Source: Mucilaginibacter mallensis
Lineage (GTDB): Bacteria; Bacteroidota; Bacteroidia; Sphingobacteriales; Sphingobacteriaceae
DNA length: 64,000 bases
Direction of reading: 5' to 3'
Assembly (NCBI RefSeq): GCF_900105165.1
Contig: NZ_LT629740.1
Coordinates: 930,001-994,000 of the forward strand
Shown: one piece after another, positions 15,825-25,308 of the stretch
Numbering within the stretch: position 1 is the first letter of the stretch
How the letters are laid out: each line of letters begins with the position of its first letter
Program-made: the position numbers and the translations under genes
The notes under the pieces: generated by a model
What the model was told of the DNA's origin: nothing
Databases searched by the model: none
Seen by the model: the letters and a program-made list of their open reading frames with translations, nothing else

Positions 15825-18626
15825 ATGATAATGAAAAAGGGGCTCAAATTTCTTCCGGTATTTTTATCCGGCTTACTTTTAAATGTTAACCTTTATGCAC
15901 AAAAAGGCAGCATTAAGCAGGTTAAACTTACGGACTTTCAACTGCAGGCATCGGGTTTAATTAGTGAAGATGGCGGCGCTATATCGCAACCGAAATACGA
16001 ATCAAGCGTATATTGGTTCCCGGTAAAAGTGCCGTCGACAGTGCTTACAGGGCTTGTTGCCAACAAAATTTATCCCTCGCCATACCTGGGGTTGAATAAT
16101 ATGCTGATCCCGGATGCATCAGACAAATTCAATAAAGAATACAACCTGGAGCAATACAGCTTTTTACCAAATCAGCCAAACCCCTGGAAGAAACCTTACT
16201 GGTACCGCACTACATTTAATGTACCGGCAAGTGACAGGGGAAGGATCTTCCAACTGATATTTAAAGGCATAAACTACCGTGCTGCGGTTTGGGTAAACGG
16301 TAAACAGATCGCCGATTCCACACAAATGGCGGGCATGTTTGCTGAATATAGTTTAGATGTGAGCAAGCAGATCATCCCCGGAGGAACTAATGCTTTGGCA
16401 GTGAAGATCTATCCTTTAGATGAACCCGGTTTCCCCGACAAAGAGCAGTTGGAAGCGATGGGGCCATTCTTTTTAAACGGCGGCCCAACTGGAGATATAG
16501 GTAAAAATGTTACTATGTTATGCTCTGTAGGCTGGGACTGGATCCCACCGGTGCGCGACCGTAATATGGGCATCTGGCAGCCAGTTTTCCTGCGTACTAC
16601 AGGCGCGGTAACAATCGGTCATCCGCAATTAAAAACGGATCTGCCTAATTTACCGGATACCAGTGTTGCTAAGCTATCACTCAACTTAACTTTAACTAAC
16701 CATACCGATGCTGCCAAAAGCGGTACGCTTACAGTATCCATAAAACCGGAAAACTTTGCGGGCGCAGCTGTGCAGTTCTCAAAACCGGTAAGCGTTGGTA
16801 CAAATGCATCAAAAGAGATTGGTTTTAGTGCCGATAATGTAGCTGCTTTGCTGATCCACCAGCCACATTTATGGTGGCCTACAGGTTATGGCAGGGCAAA
16901 TTTATACCAGATCCGCCTGCAATATACCGATGCTGAAGGTATGGCTGATGATACCACCTTTGTGTTTGGTGTGCGTACCGTTAGCTCACAGTCGACAGAT
17001 GTTAATGGCTATAACCGTCGCGATTTTTATGTGAACGGCAAGCGTGTACACTTAGTAGGCGGCGCATGGGTACCTGATATGATGGTGAACCGCGATTCCG
17101 CACGTTATGATTACGAATTGCACCTATGCAAAAATGCCAATGTGAATTTGGTGCGTATTTGGGGTGGTGGTGTTACGCCTCCTGATGCCTTTTGGAACGC
17201 GGCCGACAGGTACGGACTCATGGTATGGTCGGATTTTTGGGTGACAGGCGATACCCAGGGCGAGTTTAAGGGCTCACCCGACTGGCCGCTTGAAGGCAAT
17301 GTATTTGTTAAGAATGTACTAAGTACCATATACCGTATCCGCAACCACCCAAGCTTACTGGTCTGGACAGGCGGTAACGAAGGTCATGCGCGGAAGGAAC
17401 TATATGATGCCATGCGCAGTAACATTATCGCTTTGGATGGTACAAGGCCATTTATCCCAAGTTCATCGGGTTTTGCAAAACTGCCTGCGGGCTGGAAAGG
17501 CGCTTATCCTGATGAGAAAACATCGGGTGTTTATAGCGGTGGTCCGTATGCATGGAGAGATCCTAAAGAGTATTATAAACTGGCTGATGCCGGTAAAGAT
17601 TGGGTGTTTAAGGATGAAACAGGTCTGCCATCGCAGCCGCCTTACACTACGCTACCAAAAGTGATCACCAACTTAACCTGGGATACTAAACTGCCTTTCC
17701 CGCTTAATAATACCTGGGGTTACCATGATGCATGCACAGGTGCCGCAAAATATGACACTTTATATATCGACATGGTTAAGCGGTACGGACCGGCTGCGAG
17801 TATGCAAGCTTTTTCCGACAAGATGCAGTTCATGAACTATACTGGTTATCAGGGCATATTTGAAGCCGATGGACATAAACTCAATCAAACCGGTGGTGTA
17901 ATGCTTTGGAAACTAAACTCGGCACTGCCAAGCGTGGTTTGGCAAATATATGACTGGTTTCTTGAACCAAATGCGGGTTACTACGCTATGCAAAACGCCT
18001 GTGAAGCTAAACACATTCAGTTTAACCAGGATGATTCAACTGTTATGGTTATCAACCGCACCTTAAAAAGCACAGGTGTTTTAACCGCGCAGGCTGATGT
18101 TTATTCGGTAGATAGTAAGGTGTTGTATCACCATACAGCTACCGTAAATTTGTCATCGACAGGCACACAATCGGCTATGCCGTTAAAAGCAGTTTTGGCT
18201 GATATTAAGGATATGTGTTTTGTTGTATTGAAATTGAAAGATGCCGCTGGTAACGTAATATCACGCAATGCATACTGGATAGCCCCTGGCAATGATTATA
18301 AGGCGTTAAATGGCATTGGCCACACCAACCTCTCCACCAAATTCATCAGGGCTGAGAAGGGTTATAAAGAGAGCAAATGGATATTAGAGATCAGCAATAA
18401 CAGCAAACAAATCGCATTTTTTGTTCGCCCGCAATTGATGGTGAATGGCGAGGAAGTAATGCCATCGTACTGGTCGGCAAATTACTTTACACTGGCGCCT
18501 GGCGAAAGCACAACGGTATCGGTTAGCGCACCATGGGCGAAGGTAGGCGGCCAAAATCCAACTGTTTTAGTTGAGGGGTGGAATGTGGATAAGCAGGTGG
18601 TGGAGCTGGCCTCGGGTGTGAAGTAA
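15825..18626 (+). CDS. Glycoside hydrolase family 2, beta-mannosidase/exo-glycosidase type, secreted
   Basis: 933 residues; signal peptide MKKGLKFLPVFLSGLLLNVNLYAQ. The start may be 15825 or the internal ATG at 15831, which is where the signal begins. Layout is GH2: N-terminal jelly roll (about 60-240; YWYRTTFNVP), Ig-like domain (about 250-380), barrel (about 390-720; VRIWGGGVTPPDAFWNAAD), and C-terminal Ig-like domains. Acid/base E519 lies in TGGNEGH; the likely nucleophile is E598 in FKDETGLPS. The GGNE signature fits beta-mannosidase and endo-beta-mannosidase relatives better than beta-galactosidase. Next to mannan-pathway genes, trimming of beta-mannosides is the best guess; exo-beta-glucosaminidase is the main alternative. 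Confidence 0.85.
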   Translation: MIMKKGLKFLPVFLSGLLLNVNLYAQKGSIKQVKLTDFQLQASGLISEDGGAISQPKYESSVYWFPVKVPSTVLTGLVANKIYPSPYLGLNNMLIPDASDKFNKEYNLEQYSFLPNQPNPWKKPYWYRTTFNVPASDRGRIFQLIFKGINYRAAVWVNGKQIADSTQMAGMFAEYSLDVSKQIIPGGTNALAVKIYPLDEPGFPDKEQLEAMGPFFLNGGPTGDIGKNVTMLCSVGWDWIPPVRDRNMGIWQPVFLRTTGAVTIGHPQLKTDLPNLPDTSVAKLSLNLTLTNHTDAAKSGTLTVSIKPENFAGAAVQFSKPVSVGTNASKEIGFSADNVAALLIHQPHLWWPTGYGRANLYQIRLQYTDAEGMADDTTFVFGVRTVSSQSTDVNGYNRRDFYVNGKRVHLVGGAWVPDMMVNRDSARYDYELHLCKNANVNLVRIWGGGVTPPDAFWNAADRYGLMVWSDFWVTGDTQGEFKGSPDWPLEGNVFVKNVLSTIYRIRNHPSLLVWTGGNEGHARKELYDAMRSNIIALDGTRPFIPSSSGFAKLPAGWKGAYPDEKTSGVYSGGPYAWRDPKEYYKLADAGKDWVFKDETGLPSQPPYTTLPKVITNLTWDTKLPFPLNNTWGYHDACTGAAKYDTLYIDMVKRYGPAASMQAFSDKMQFMNYTGYQGIFEADGHKLNQTGGVMLWKLNSALPSVVWQIYDWFLEPNAGYYAMQNACEAKHIQFNQDDSTVMVINRTLKSTGVLTAQADVYSVDSKVLYHHTATVNLSSTGTQSAMPLKAVLADIKDMCFVVLKLKDAAGNVISRNAYWIAPGNDYKALNGIGHTNLSTKFIRAEKGYKESKWILEISNNSKQIAFFVRPQLMVNGEEVMPSYWSANYFTLAPGESTTVSVSAPWAKVGGQNPTVLVEGWNVDKQVVELASGVK

Positions 18627-18641
18627 GCTAATGAGCTGTTG

Positions 18642-18696
18642 GGTGTGCCACGAAACAGGTGAAACACGCGGCACATCCGGCACAGTGTGGCACACC
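18642..18696 (+). terminator. Hairpin after the GH2 gene
   Basis: GGTGTGCCAC (18642-18651) pairs with GTGGCACACC (18687-18696), with a second GGCACA repeat in the loop. It starts 15 bp after the stop codon. No strong T-tract follows, so it may be a repeat-derived structure rather than a classical terminator. Confidence 0.45.
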
Positions 18697-18727
18697 TGAA
18701 TAATTAACTTATATATGTAATCTCCGC

Positions 18728-18840
18728 GCGTCATTGCGAGGTGCGAAACAATCCCTAGCTATACCGGGCGAATAGAAAGATGTAAATCATTGCATTACGA
18801 TCTGCACAGTTAGGGATTGCTTCGTATCTAGCAATGACGC
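18728..18840. repeat. Inverted pair of the GCGTCATTGCGAG repeat
   Basis: Left arm from GCGTCATTGCGAGGTGCGAA at 18728; right arm ends ...ATCTAGCAATGACGC at 18840. The arms are about 31 bp, with roughly five mismatches, around a 50-bp centre. The same repeat is found near 12519, 12915-13008, 37097-37363, 58252, 58559-58643 and 59070-59097, so it is a dispersed family. Confidence 0.75.
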
Positions 18841-18881
18841 TTTCTTTTAGGACTTAGCTTCTCTTCCAACTAATTATTCTT

Positions 18882-18984
18882 TTAGCGCAAGTCTTGTGCG
18901 GGGGATTGAGTGAGGCTGACTTGTGCTTTCTTAGGCCGCACAAGTCAGCCATTACACAGGGCCAATTCACAAGACTTGCGCTAA
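18882..18984. repeat. Nested-hairpin repeat TTAGCGCAAGTCTTGTG, copy 1
   Basis: Outer arms TTAGCGCAAGTCTTGTG and CACAAGACTTGCGCTAA (17 bp, perfect) enclose a perfect 13-bp inner pair GGCTGACTTGTGC (18914-18926) and GCACAAGTCAGCC (18938-18950). A second copy with the same outer arms is at 37149-37255. It lies between the convergent GH2 and CE2 genes. Confidence 0.8.
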
Positions 18985-19004
18985 ATCCAGAACTTTAACT
19001 CTAT

Positions 19005-20078
19005 CTACCAATTCTCTACCTGCTTTACATAATCAGCAAGCTGTTGGGCAATAACTTGGTGCTGCACCATGCCGGGGTGGTAAGCACAGCCATCGTTATA
19101 ACCTTTATCAAAAAAGTAGTGATATACATGGTGGTCACCCGCATTATTTAGGTATTGCTGGATGCTGGTGATGTACTTTTTAAGGATAACCCGGAGATCA
19201 TTATTGGCCATCGGACTACTTACGCAAATAATATCCGCTTTTGGATAGTGCGATCTTACTGTTTTTACAAAGGCTACATAGGCGCTGCAAAAGGCGGTTG
19301 AATCCTGGTTGCCATCATTTTGACCAAGGCAGATAGTAACTACATCGGGTTTGTAGTTGGAAAAGTTCCATTGCAGGGTATCGGCACGCTGATTTATCTT
19401 GTTAAATACCTGTGGCATCACAATATCCATTTTGCAGCAGCTATGGATCATGCCGATACCTGATACCGCTGTGATATACCATTGTGCGTTTAGTTGCCTG
19501 GCTACCGTTGGTCCGTAACTCAAGTAGGCATTATGCTGATCGAACCACTGGCCCTTGTCGCATTTTACGGTTGATTCATCAATGCCGGAACCGCAGGTAA
19601 TGGAATCACCTATAAATTCGATCTTTCTTTTCGGCTGTTTTATCGAGAGCAGTTTTTCGCACTTCAGGCCCACAAATTCTATGTAGCCAATGCCTGCTTC
19701 TGTATCCTTGCAAATGGTAACGGTATGCTCGCCGGGGGCGAGATCTTTAGCTACTTCTATTACATTGGTTTTGCCGGTGGTTTGTATCCTGAAAGGTTTA
19801 TTGTTATCTATAACCACCTCCAGGTAGTTATGGAGCTTGCCATAAAGTACCTCATCGTTAACGGATATGGTTAATGATGTCCCCTCAAATTTTGCCCGTA
19901 TATATACTCCCGGCTGCCAGAAACGTGGTTTCAATGGGTCGGTGAAATCTATCCGGCCTACATATTTAATGTGCTTATCATTAGCGCTGTAAAATGTGAG
20001 ATCCTTTGGCGATACAGGCTTTGCCCATGCGCAAAGGGTGGCAAATAAGACTATGATGAGCGAAAAGGCGTATTTCAT
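19005..20078 (-). CDS. Carbohydrate esterase family 2-like SGNH acetylesterase, secreted
   Basis: 357 residues with a signal peptide (to about A19). Residues about 30-140 form the jelly-roll N-terminal domain seen in CE2 enzymes (HIKYVGRIDF, then AKFEGTSLTISV). The SGNH catalytic domain follows: nucleophile S159 in FIGDSITCGSG, the Asn block CLGQND, and a C-terminal His in CAYHPGM. CE2 enzymes remove acetyl groups from xylan or glucomannan side positions. It is the last gene of the symporter-led cluster, 19 bp downstream of the GH27 gene, which supports deacetylation of acetylated galacto(gluco)mannan. The specific acetyl position is unknown. Confidence 0.85.
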   Translation of the reverse strand: MKYAFSLIIVLFATLCAWAKPVSPKDLTFYSANDKHIKYVGRIDFTDPLKPRFWQPGVYIRAKFEGTSLTISVNDEVLYGKLHNYLEVVIDNNKPFRIQTTGKTNVIEVAKDLAPGEHTVTICKDTEAGIGYIEFVGLKCEKLLSIKQPKRKIEFIGDSITCGSGIDESTVKCDKGQWFDQHNAYLSYGPTVARQLNAQWYITAVSGIGMIHSCCKMDIVMPQVFNKINQRADTLQWNFSNYKPDVVTICLGQNDGNQDSTAFCSAYVAFVKTVRSHYPKADIICVSSPMANNDLRVILKKYITSIQQYLNNAGDHHVYHYFFDKGYNDGCAYHPGMVQHQVIAQQLADYVKQVENW

Positions 20079-20097
20079 GTTGATCTGATAAAATGGA

Positions 20098-21318
20098 TTA
20101 TTGTTTGCTCAATTTCAGCATCACCGCATCATGCGCGCCGATGATTTGTTTAAAAGCGTGTTGGGTAGTGCCAATATTCTTTTTAGTCCAAAGATCGCGC
20201 AGGGAGTAATTGGTTTTGCCGAAATCTATATCAAGCTTCGCGATAGCATCAACTAAAGTATGCTCCTTCCAATCGAAATAAATATTTTGCTGGCGCGATG
20301 AACGGTTCAGGAAACATATTGCCAGGCTATTGTCCTTTAATGGTTTTACATAGATCTCCAAACCATCAAAAGAGTAGTATTTAAAGCCCTGTACACCTAA
20401 TGAATCCTGGTCGACAGCTATCACTTCTTTGTTGGTAAGGATGGCTTTGGTTTGCTCGCTCATTTTGCGCAGATCGTTACCGGCGATGAGTGGCGCTGCA
20501 AGCATACACCATAAAGAGAAGTGCGCTTTATCCTCGCTGTAGGTCATGCCGTTGCCAACTTCCAGCATATCGGGGTCGTTCCAATGGCCGGGACCTGCAT
20601 ATTGCCTGATAGGGTTTTGCAAGTCAAGAATATGCATTACGCTGTATGACGACCATGAGCCATTGCTGAGATCTTTATCAAAGCCCGCATGGATATCGCT
20701 GGTAGTGCGCCATAACTGGCCTACATTTTTTGCCCAAAGCCACGGCTGGTGATTACCCCATTCGCAAAGGCTGAAGATCATTGGCCTCCCTGCCGCGCGG
20801 ATGGCCTTGCTCATGGTGGTATAGGCATCACGTGCATTGATGCTGTCGGTATTACACCAGTCGAACTTCAGATAATCAACACCCCATGAGGCATACAGGC
20901 GGGCATCCTGGTACTCGTAACCATGTGTGCCGGGATAGCCTGCACAGGTTTTTGTGCCCGCACAATTGTAGATGCCGAATTTGAGGCCTTTGGAATGCAC
21001 ATAATCGGCAAACTCCTTCATCCCGTTAGGGAATTTTTTAGGATCGGCTACCAGGTTGCCGTTGTTATCGCGGTCCATTGCCATCCAGCCATCGTCCAAC
21101 ACAAAATAGGTATAACCTGCATCGCGCATGCCCGATGCTATATAGGCATCAACCATTTCTTTTAGTAATGGCTCATCAATTTTGGTTTGGAAAGTGTTCC
21201 AGCTATTCCAACCCATGGGCGGGGTTTGGCCTAGTTCCTCAAACTTTTGTGCGAATGAATGCGTGTATGAAGCTGTGCTGATGAGTAAGGCGATAAAGGC
21301 GATTTTTAAATATTTCAT
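20098..21318 (-). CDS. GH27 alpha-galactosidase, secreted
   Basis: 406 residues with a signal peptide (cleavage near A23). GH27 hallmarks in order: TPPMGWNSWNTF (residues 32-43), YFVLDDGWMA, nucleophile D153 in YLKFDWCN, and HWNDPDMLEVGNG (about 245-257) carrying the acid/base aspartate. A C-terminal beta-sandwich follows (about 310-406). The length is typical of bacterial GH27. It would remove alpha-1,6-galactose branches from galactomannan oligosaccharides in the periplasm. It begins 7 bp after the GH28-like gene and precedes the CE2 esterase in the same direction. Confidence 0.93.
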   Translation of the reverse strand: MKYLKIAFIALLISTASYTHSFAQKFEELGQTPPMGWNSWNTFQTKIDEPLLKEMVDAYIASGMRDAGYTYFVLDDGWMAMDRDNNGNLVADPKKFPNGMKEFADYVHSKGLKFGIYNCAGTKTCAGYPGTHGYEYQDARLYASWGVDYLKFDWCNTDSINARDAYTTMSKAIRAAGRPMIFSLCEWGNHQPWLWAKNVGQLWRTTSDIHAGFDKDLSNGSWSSYSVMHILDLQNPIRQYAGPGHWNDPDMLEVGNGMTYSEDKAHFSLWCMLAAPLIAGNDLRKMSEQTKAILTNKEVIAVDQDSLGVQGFKYYSFDGLEIYVKPLKDNSLAICFLNRSSRQQNIYFDWKEHTLVDAIAKLDIDFGKTNYSLRDLWTKKNIGTTQHAFKQIIGAHDAVMLKLSKQ

Positions 21319-21325
21319 TAAACGT

Positions 21326-22831
21326 TTATGGGTTGAGTTTGCCGTCGGGCAGATTTAGCGATTGGAAAAGGGTTATACCTGATGAATTAGTTTGTACAAT
21401 TGGCGATGCGCCGGTACTGTTAGGCGCTTTTACAAAAAGCAGACCAGCTGAATTTACATCATCAAAACTTATAGCAGGACGAGCATCATTGTTGATGACA
21501 TGTAGTTCGATATCTTCCAGTTTTAAGCCATCTACATGGCGGGCATAAATACCATAAGCCGGGAGTATGCCAAATGAGCCGGGTTCAGGGTAGCCTTTTT
21601 CCAGTTCAGGGACTTCACGCTTTGCCTGTTCGGCAGTGCCGTTGCCTTTGAAATAGAATTTGGCGTTTTTAATTTCGATATCCTTTATGTTATGATCTTT
21701 TATGCCGCTGATCAATATAGTATGTCGCACATTATAGGCCACAATATTGCTGATGATTACCCGGCGCAATTCGCCAATTTTAGCGGTATCTGGCCCGCGC
21801 ATGCGTGATGCGAGGCGTAAAAATATGGGCGCATTGGCAATATCGCGCATGGTGATATTGGTGATGGTTACATCTTCCAATAAACCGCCGTCAACAGTTT
21901 CGAGCGCGAGGCCGCGACAATAATTGAACGTACAGTTTGATATGGTAATATTCTTAAACCCACCGTTTGATTCTGTTCCTAACTTAATTCGTCCGGTAGG
22001 CTCGAAGTTGGGATCAGGATTCCGCTGGTAAGTTCCATCTAAAAACGAACCCTCATTAAAGCCGCTTACTATGCAATTGGTAATGGTTACGTTTTCGGTA
22101 GCACGGGCAAAGCCTAAAGCGAAAGTGCTTTTCAGGCAAATGCCATCATCATTAGGGGAGTTAACGCTGCAATTGCTTACATGTACGTTGCGGCAGCAGT
22201 CGATATCCATACCATCGCGGTTGGTATCTTCCTTAATGTTATTGATGGTAAGGTTATCAACCCCGGTAGCCAGAATGCCGAACCAGCCGCCATGGGCAAT
22301 CGTAATATCACTGATATTAACGTTGCGGCACTTATAAAGCGCGATGGCTTTATTGGCGCTCTGTTTACTTTTCACATAATCGTGGTACAGGTCCTTACCC
22401 CATATGGTGCCCTGACCAAGTATCGAAACATCATGCAGGTTTTCGCCCCAAATCAGACTGTTGTGGAAGTGACTATGACCTGAATCCTGGTAAATTGTAT
22501 TTATAGTATTTTCTTCATCATCATAATCATTTGCTTCAGTTACCGGGGCAGCTATGATGGTAGCGCCCTGATCGATATACAAAGAAACATTGCTTTTAAG
22601 CCGGATGGATCCCGACAGGTAATTGCCCGCGGGTATAAAAACTGTTCCGCCACCGGCATTCGCTGCTGCATCAATGGCTTTGTTTATGGCTTTGCTGTCG
22701 AGGTTCTTACCATCGCCAATAGCGCCGTATTGTTTAACATTATATGAACCGTTGTTTTGCGCCTTCGCAAATTGCAGGGATAGCATCAGGATAAATGCTG
22801 CCAGTTTGATACTATAAATTTTTTTTCTCAT
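21326..22831 (-). CDS. GH28 family (polygalacturonase-like) secreted hydrolase
   Basis: 501 residues; signal peptide MRKKIYSIKLAAFILMLSLQFAKAQ. A right-handed beta-helix of the GH28 type: NVKQYGAIGDGKNLDSKAINKAI opens the fold; catalytic-region motifs are NRDGMDID (D207; canonical NTDGID), NDDGICLKS (D228/D229) and GTESNGGFKN in place of the G-H-G loop, with RIKLGTE near it. This resembles the exo-acting or rhamnogalacturonan group of GH28 common in Bacteroidota. It would cleave a pectic-type linkage, which is out of place among mannan genes. The gap to the epimerase gene upstream is 57 bp and to GH27 downstream 7 bp, so it is likely co-transcribed. The substrate may differ from classical pectin. 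Confidence 0.82.
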   Translation of the reverse strand: MRKKIYSIKLAAFILMLSLQFAKAQNNGSYNVKQYGAIGDGKNLDSKAINKAIDAAANAGGGTVFIPAGNYLSGSIRLKSNVSLYIDQGATIIAAPVTEANDYDDEENTINTIYQDSGHSHFHNSLIWGENLHDVSILGQGTIWGKDLYHDYVKSKQSANKAIALYKCRNVNISDITIAHGGWFGILATGVDNLTINNIKEDTNRDGMDIDCCRNVHVSNCSVNSPNDDGICLKSTFALGFARATENVTITNCIVSGFNEGSFLDGTYQRNPDPNFEPTGRIKLGTESNGGFKNITISNCTFNYCRGLALETVDGGLLEDVTITNITMRDIANAPIFLRLASRMRGPDTAKIGELRRVIISNIVAYNVRHTILISGIKDHNIKDIEIKNAKFYFKGNGTAEQAKREVPELEKGYPEPGSFGILPAYGIYARHVDGLKLEDIELHVINNDARPAISFDDVNSAGLLFVKAPNSTGASPIVQTNSSGITLFQSLNLPDGKLNP

Positions 22832-22888
22832 TTCATTAGTAATTGATCTTTTGAAATTAATAATTTATAATGTTGTTTTAACATTTAT

Positions 22889-24100
22889 TCATCCGCTTAT
22901 CCTGCTAATAATTTCAATACAAGCCCTGCTATTGTGATAAGGGCATTTCCATAAACCAACTTTATCTTCGTCGGGCATAAGCTCGCCTTTATCGTTTATA
23001 CCCCAAACCCATTCGCCATTTTTTGTGTCGAGGATATGCCCCTTTACAAATTCCCAGTTCTTTTTGGATAGATGTAAATGGTTATCGTCGCCGGTTATTT
23101 GCCAGGTATTGTAAAAACCTATCATCGCCTCGGCTTGCGGCCACCAGTGTTTTTCTTTGATGAGGTGATTGCTTGCAGGTTCATATTCGTACCAAAGGCC
23201 GCCATCGGTATCTAAACCTTTAATAGTAGCCTCGGTTATGCCGATGTTCAGCTGTTTTATTTTATCGATCAGGGGCTGATCATTAATTACTATAGCAGCT
23301 TCCTGTAAAAGCCACGTAGCTTCGATATCATGCCCGTAGGATACCGTGGTTGATTTTCTGTTCCAGTTCTCGTCAAAAAACAAAACTAAATGGTTTGTTT
23401 CGCTGTCGATGATATGATCGGTAAAATTATTGATGAGCGTAATAATTTGCACTTTTAAACCATCATCGGGCCAAATGCGGTATAGGTTGGTGTAGGCTTC
23501 CATCACATGCAGATGCGTGTTCATGGTCTTTTTCTCGTTGGCATCCTTAGCACTCAGGCGCAGATCGCTGATTGGTTGCCAGTCGTGGGTAAAGGCTTCA
23601 AAGTAACCTGTTTTAACAGTATCGTAGCTGTGTTTAAGCAAGGTATGGTAAAACAAAACGGACAGTGTTTTCGCTTCCTTATTGCCCGATGCTATATAGT
23701 ATTCGCTTAATGCATAAATGGTAAAGGCGATGGCGTAAACCTGTTTTTTAGTATCCAGCGGATTGCCTTTATAGTCAACCGTCCAGTAAACGCCACCATG
23801 CTCTTTATCTATAAAATGATTGGTGATATATTGATAAGCCCTTTCAGCATATTTAAGATAATCTTTGTTTTGATCTAGGTTATAAGCAGCGGAGAACGAC
23901 CATAAAATTCGCGCGTTTAGTACCGAGCCTTTAGGTGAACCTTCAACTACATGCTCCTCGCTATCAATACGGCCAACAAAGCCGCCATTCTTTTCATCGA
24001 TGGTGTATTTTATCCAATAATCAAGTATCCGGCTTAGTTCATGGCTAAGTTCAGTTTTATATATTTCAAGTTCATCAACTATCGACTGCACCTGTGCCAT
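22889..24100 (-). CDS. AGE-family epimerase, cellobiose/mannobiose 2-epimerase
   Basis: 403 residues with no signal peptide, so cytoplasmic. An (alpha/alpha)6-barrel of the N-acylglucosamine/cellobiose 2-epimerase family. Visible active-site residues: R64 in NARILWSFS, H196/H198 in NTHLHVMEAY, H257 in SYGHDIEATW and H389 in CPYHNSRA; KHWWPQAEAM is also typical. The length and these motifs fit cellobiose 2-epimerase, which turns beta-1,4-mannobiose into mannosyl-glucose. It follows the GH130 phosphorylase by 12 bp, so the two consecutive steps of the mannobiose pathway are co-encoded, in the order known from Bacteroides fragilis. Confidence 0.9.
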   Translation of the reverse strand: MAQVQSIVDELEIYKTELSHELSRILDYWIKYTIDEKNGGFVGRIDSEEHVVEGSPKGSVLNARILWSFSAAYNLDQNKDYLKYAERAYQYITNHFIDKEHGGVYWTVDYKGNPLDTKKQVYAIAFTIYALSEYYIASGNKEAKTLSVLFYHTLLKHSYDTVKTGYFEAFTHDWQPISDLRLSAKDANEKKTMNTHLHVMEAYTNLYRIWPDDGLKVQIITLINNFTDHIIDSETNHLVLFFDENWNRKSTTVSYGHDIEATWLLQEAAIVINDQPLIDKIKQLNIGITEATIKGLDTDGGLWYEYEPASNHLIKEKHWWPQAEAMIGFYNTWQITGDDNHLHLSKKNWEFVKGHILDTKNGEWVWGINDKGELMPDEDKVGLWKCPYHNSRACIEIISRISG

Positions 24101-24112
24101 TATCGTTTACAG

Positions 24113-25300
24113 CTATTTATCGTTTTTTTGAAAATGTGCATTATTGGTGATGATATCGCAAACCGTATTTACCGACATAGCCGAGCGAAAACCATCAGCA
24201 GGTGTATTCATTGCATAATCAAGCAATCTGGATACGGTAGAGGTAGCCACGTGCATACGACTATCTGACGATGCGTAATAAATATAAACCGTTCCATCGT
24301 CATCCTTTACCCAGCCATTGCAAAATATCACGTTAGATACGTCGCCTACGCGTTCATCACCTTCGGGTGCTATAAAGTAGCCGCCCGGTTTGTGGATCAC
24401 CTTTGTCAGGTCGTTCAAATCGGTCATGAAAACATACAGCACATACCTTAAACCAGCGGCAGTGTTACGCACGCCATGCGCCATGTGCAACCAGCCCAGT
24501 TCGGTTTTAATCGGCGCTGGTCCCTGGCCATTTTTGGCTTCGTAAACGGTGTGGTATACTTTATTGTCGATGATCTCCTCGTGGTTAACTACGGCGTTTG
24601 TAATATCATCGCATAAGCTAAAGCCAATGCCGCCGCCTTTACCGGCATTGATAAAGCTATCCTGCGGACGGGTGTAAAACGCATATTGGCCGTTCACAAA
24701 TTCGGAATGTAAAACTACATTTCTTTGCTGTGCCGATGGTGTTTTAAGATCAGGCAAACGTTCCCATTTAATAAAATCCTTGGTGCGGGCAATGCCGCAT
24801 GCTGCTACAGCCATGCTCTGGTCATAAGCGGGTGCAGAGGGGTCGCGCCTTTCAGTACAAAACAGGCCATAGATCCACCCATCCTCATGTTCAGTGAGGC
24901 GCACATCATATACATTGGTATCCGGTTCATCTGTTTCGGGTAAATAAACGGGGTTCTCCCAAAATACAAAATTATCAATGCCATTAGGGCTCTCCGCTAT
25001 GGCGAAGAATGATTTACGGTCGACCCCTTCAACGCGGGCCATCAGCAGGTATTTACCTTTCCATTTAATTGCCCCGGCGTTAAATACCGCGTTAATGCCA
25101 AAGCGCTCCATCAGGTACGGGTTTGTGCTGGGGTTCAGGTCATATCTCCAGAAAACCGGTGTATGGGCCGCTGTTAATATAGGGTTTATATACCTGTCAT
25201 AAACACCATTACTAAGCTCCGCTTTTTTATTGGGCTTACTAATTTGCTCATGATAGGCATTTTCCAGTTCTAATAGCCGTTCTTCAAATTCTTTTGTCAT
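24113..25300 (-). CDS. GH130 4-O-beta-D-mannosyl-D-glucose phosphorylase
   Basis: 395 residues, cytoplasmic, five-bladed beta-propeller of GH130. Key blocks: [20 protein letters not shown] (residues about 73-92), the catalytic aspartate D132 in [13 protein letters not shown] (B. fragilis enzyme uses D131), and [21 protein letters not shown] near the end. The enzyme phosphorolyses mannosyl-glucose to alpha-mannose-1-phosphate and glucose. Length and the N-terminal helical region fit GH130 subfamily 1. It begins 8 bp after the sugar symporter stop and is followed by the epimerase that makes its substrate, so the assignment is well supported by context. Confidence 0.92.
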   Translation of the reverse strand: MTKEFEERLLELENAYHEQISKPNKKAELSNGVYDRYINPILTAAHTPVFWRYDLNPSTNPYLMERFGINAVFNAGAIKWKGKYLLMARVEGVDRKSFFAIAESPNGIDNFVFWENPVYLPETDEPDTNVYDVRLTEHEDGWIYGLFCTERRDPSAPAYDQSMAVAACGIARTKDFIKWERLPDLKTPSAQQRNVVLHSEFVNGQYAFYTRPQDSFINAGKGGGIGFSLCDDITNAVVNHEEIIDNKVYHTVYEAKNGQGPAPIKTELGWLHMAHGVRNTAAGLRYVLYVFMTDLNDLTKVIHKPGGYFIAPEGDERVGDVSNVIFCNGWVKDDDGTVYIYYASSDSRMHVATSTVSRLLDYAMNTPADGFRSAMSVNTVCDIITNNAHFQKNDK

Positions 25301-25308
25301 TGTTGTAA

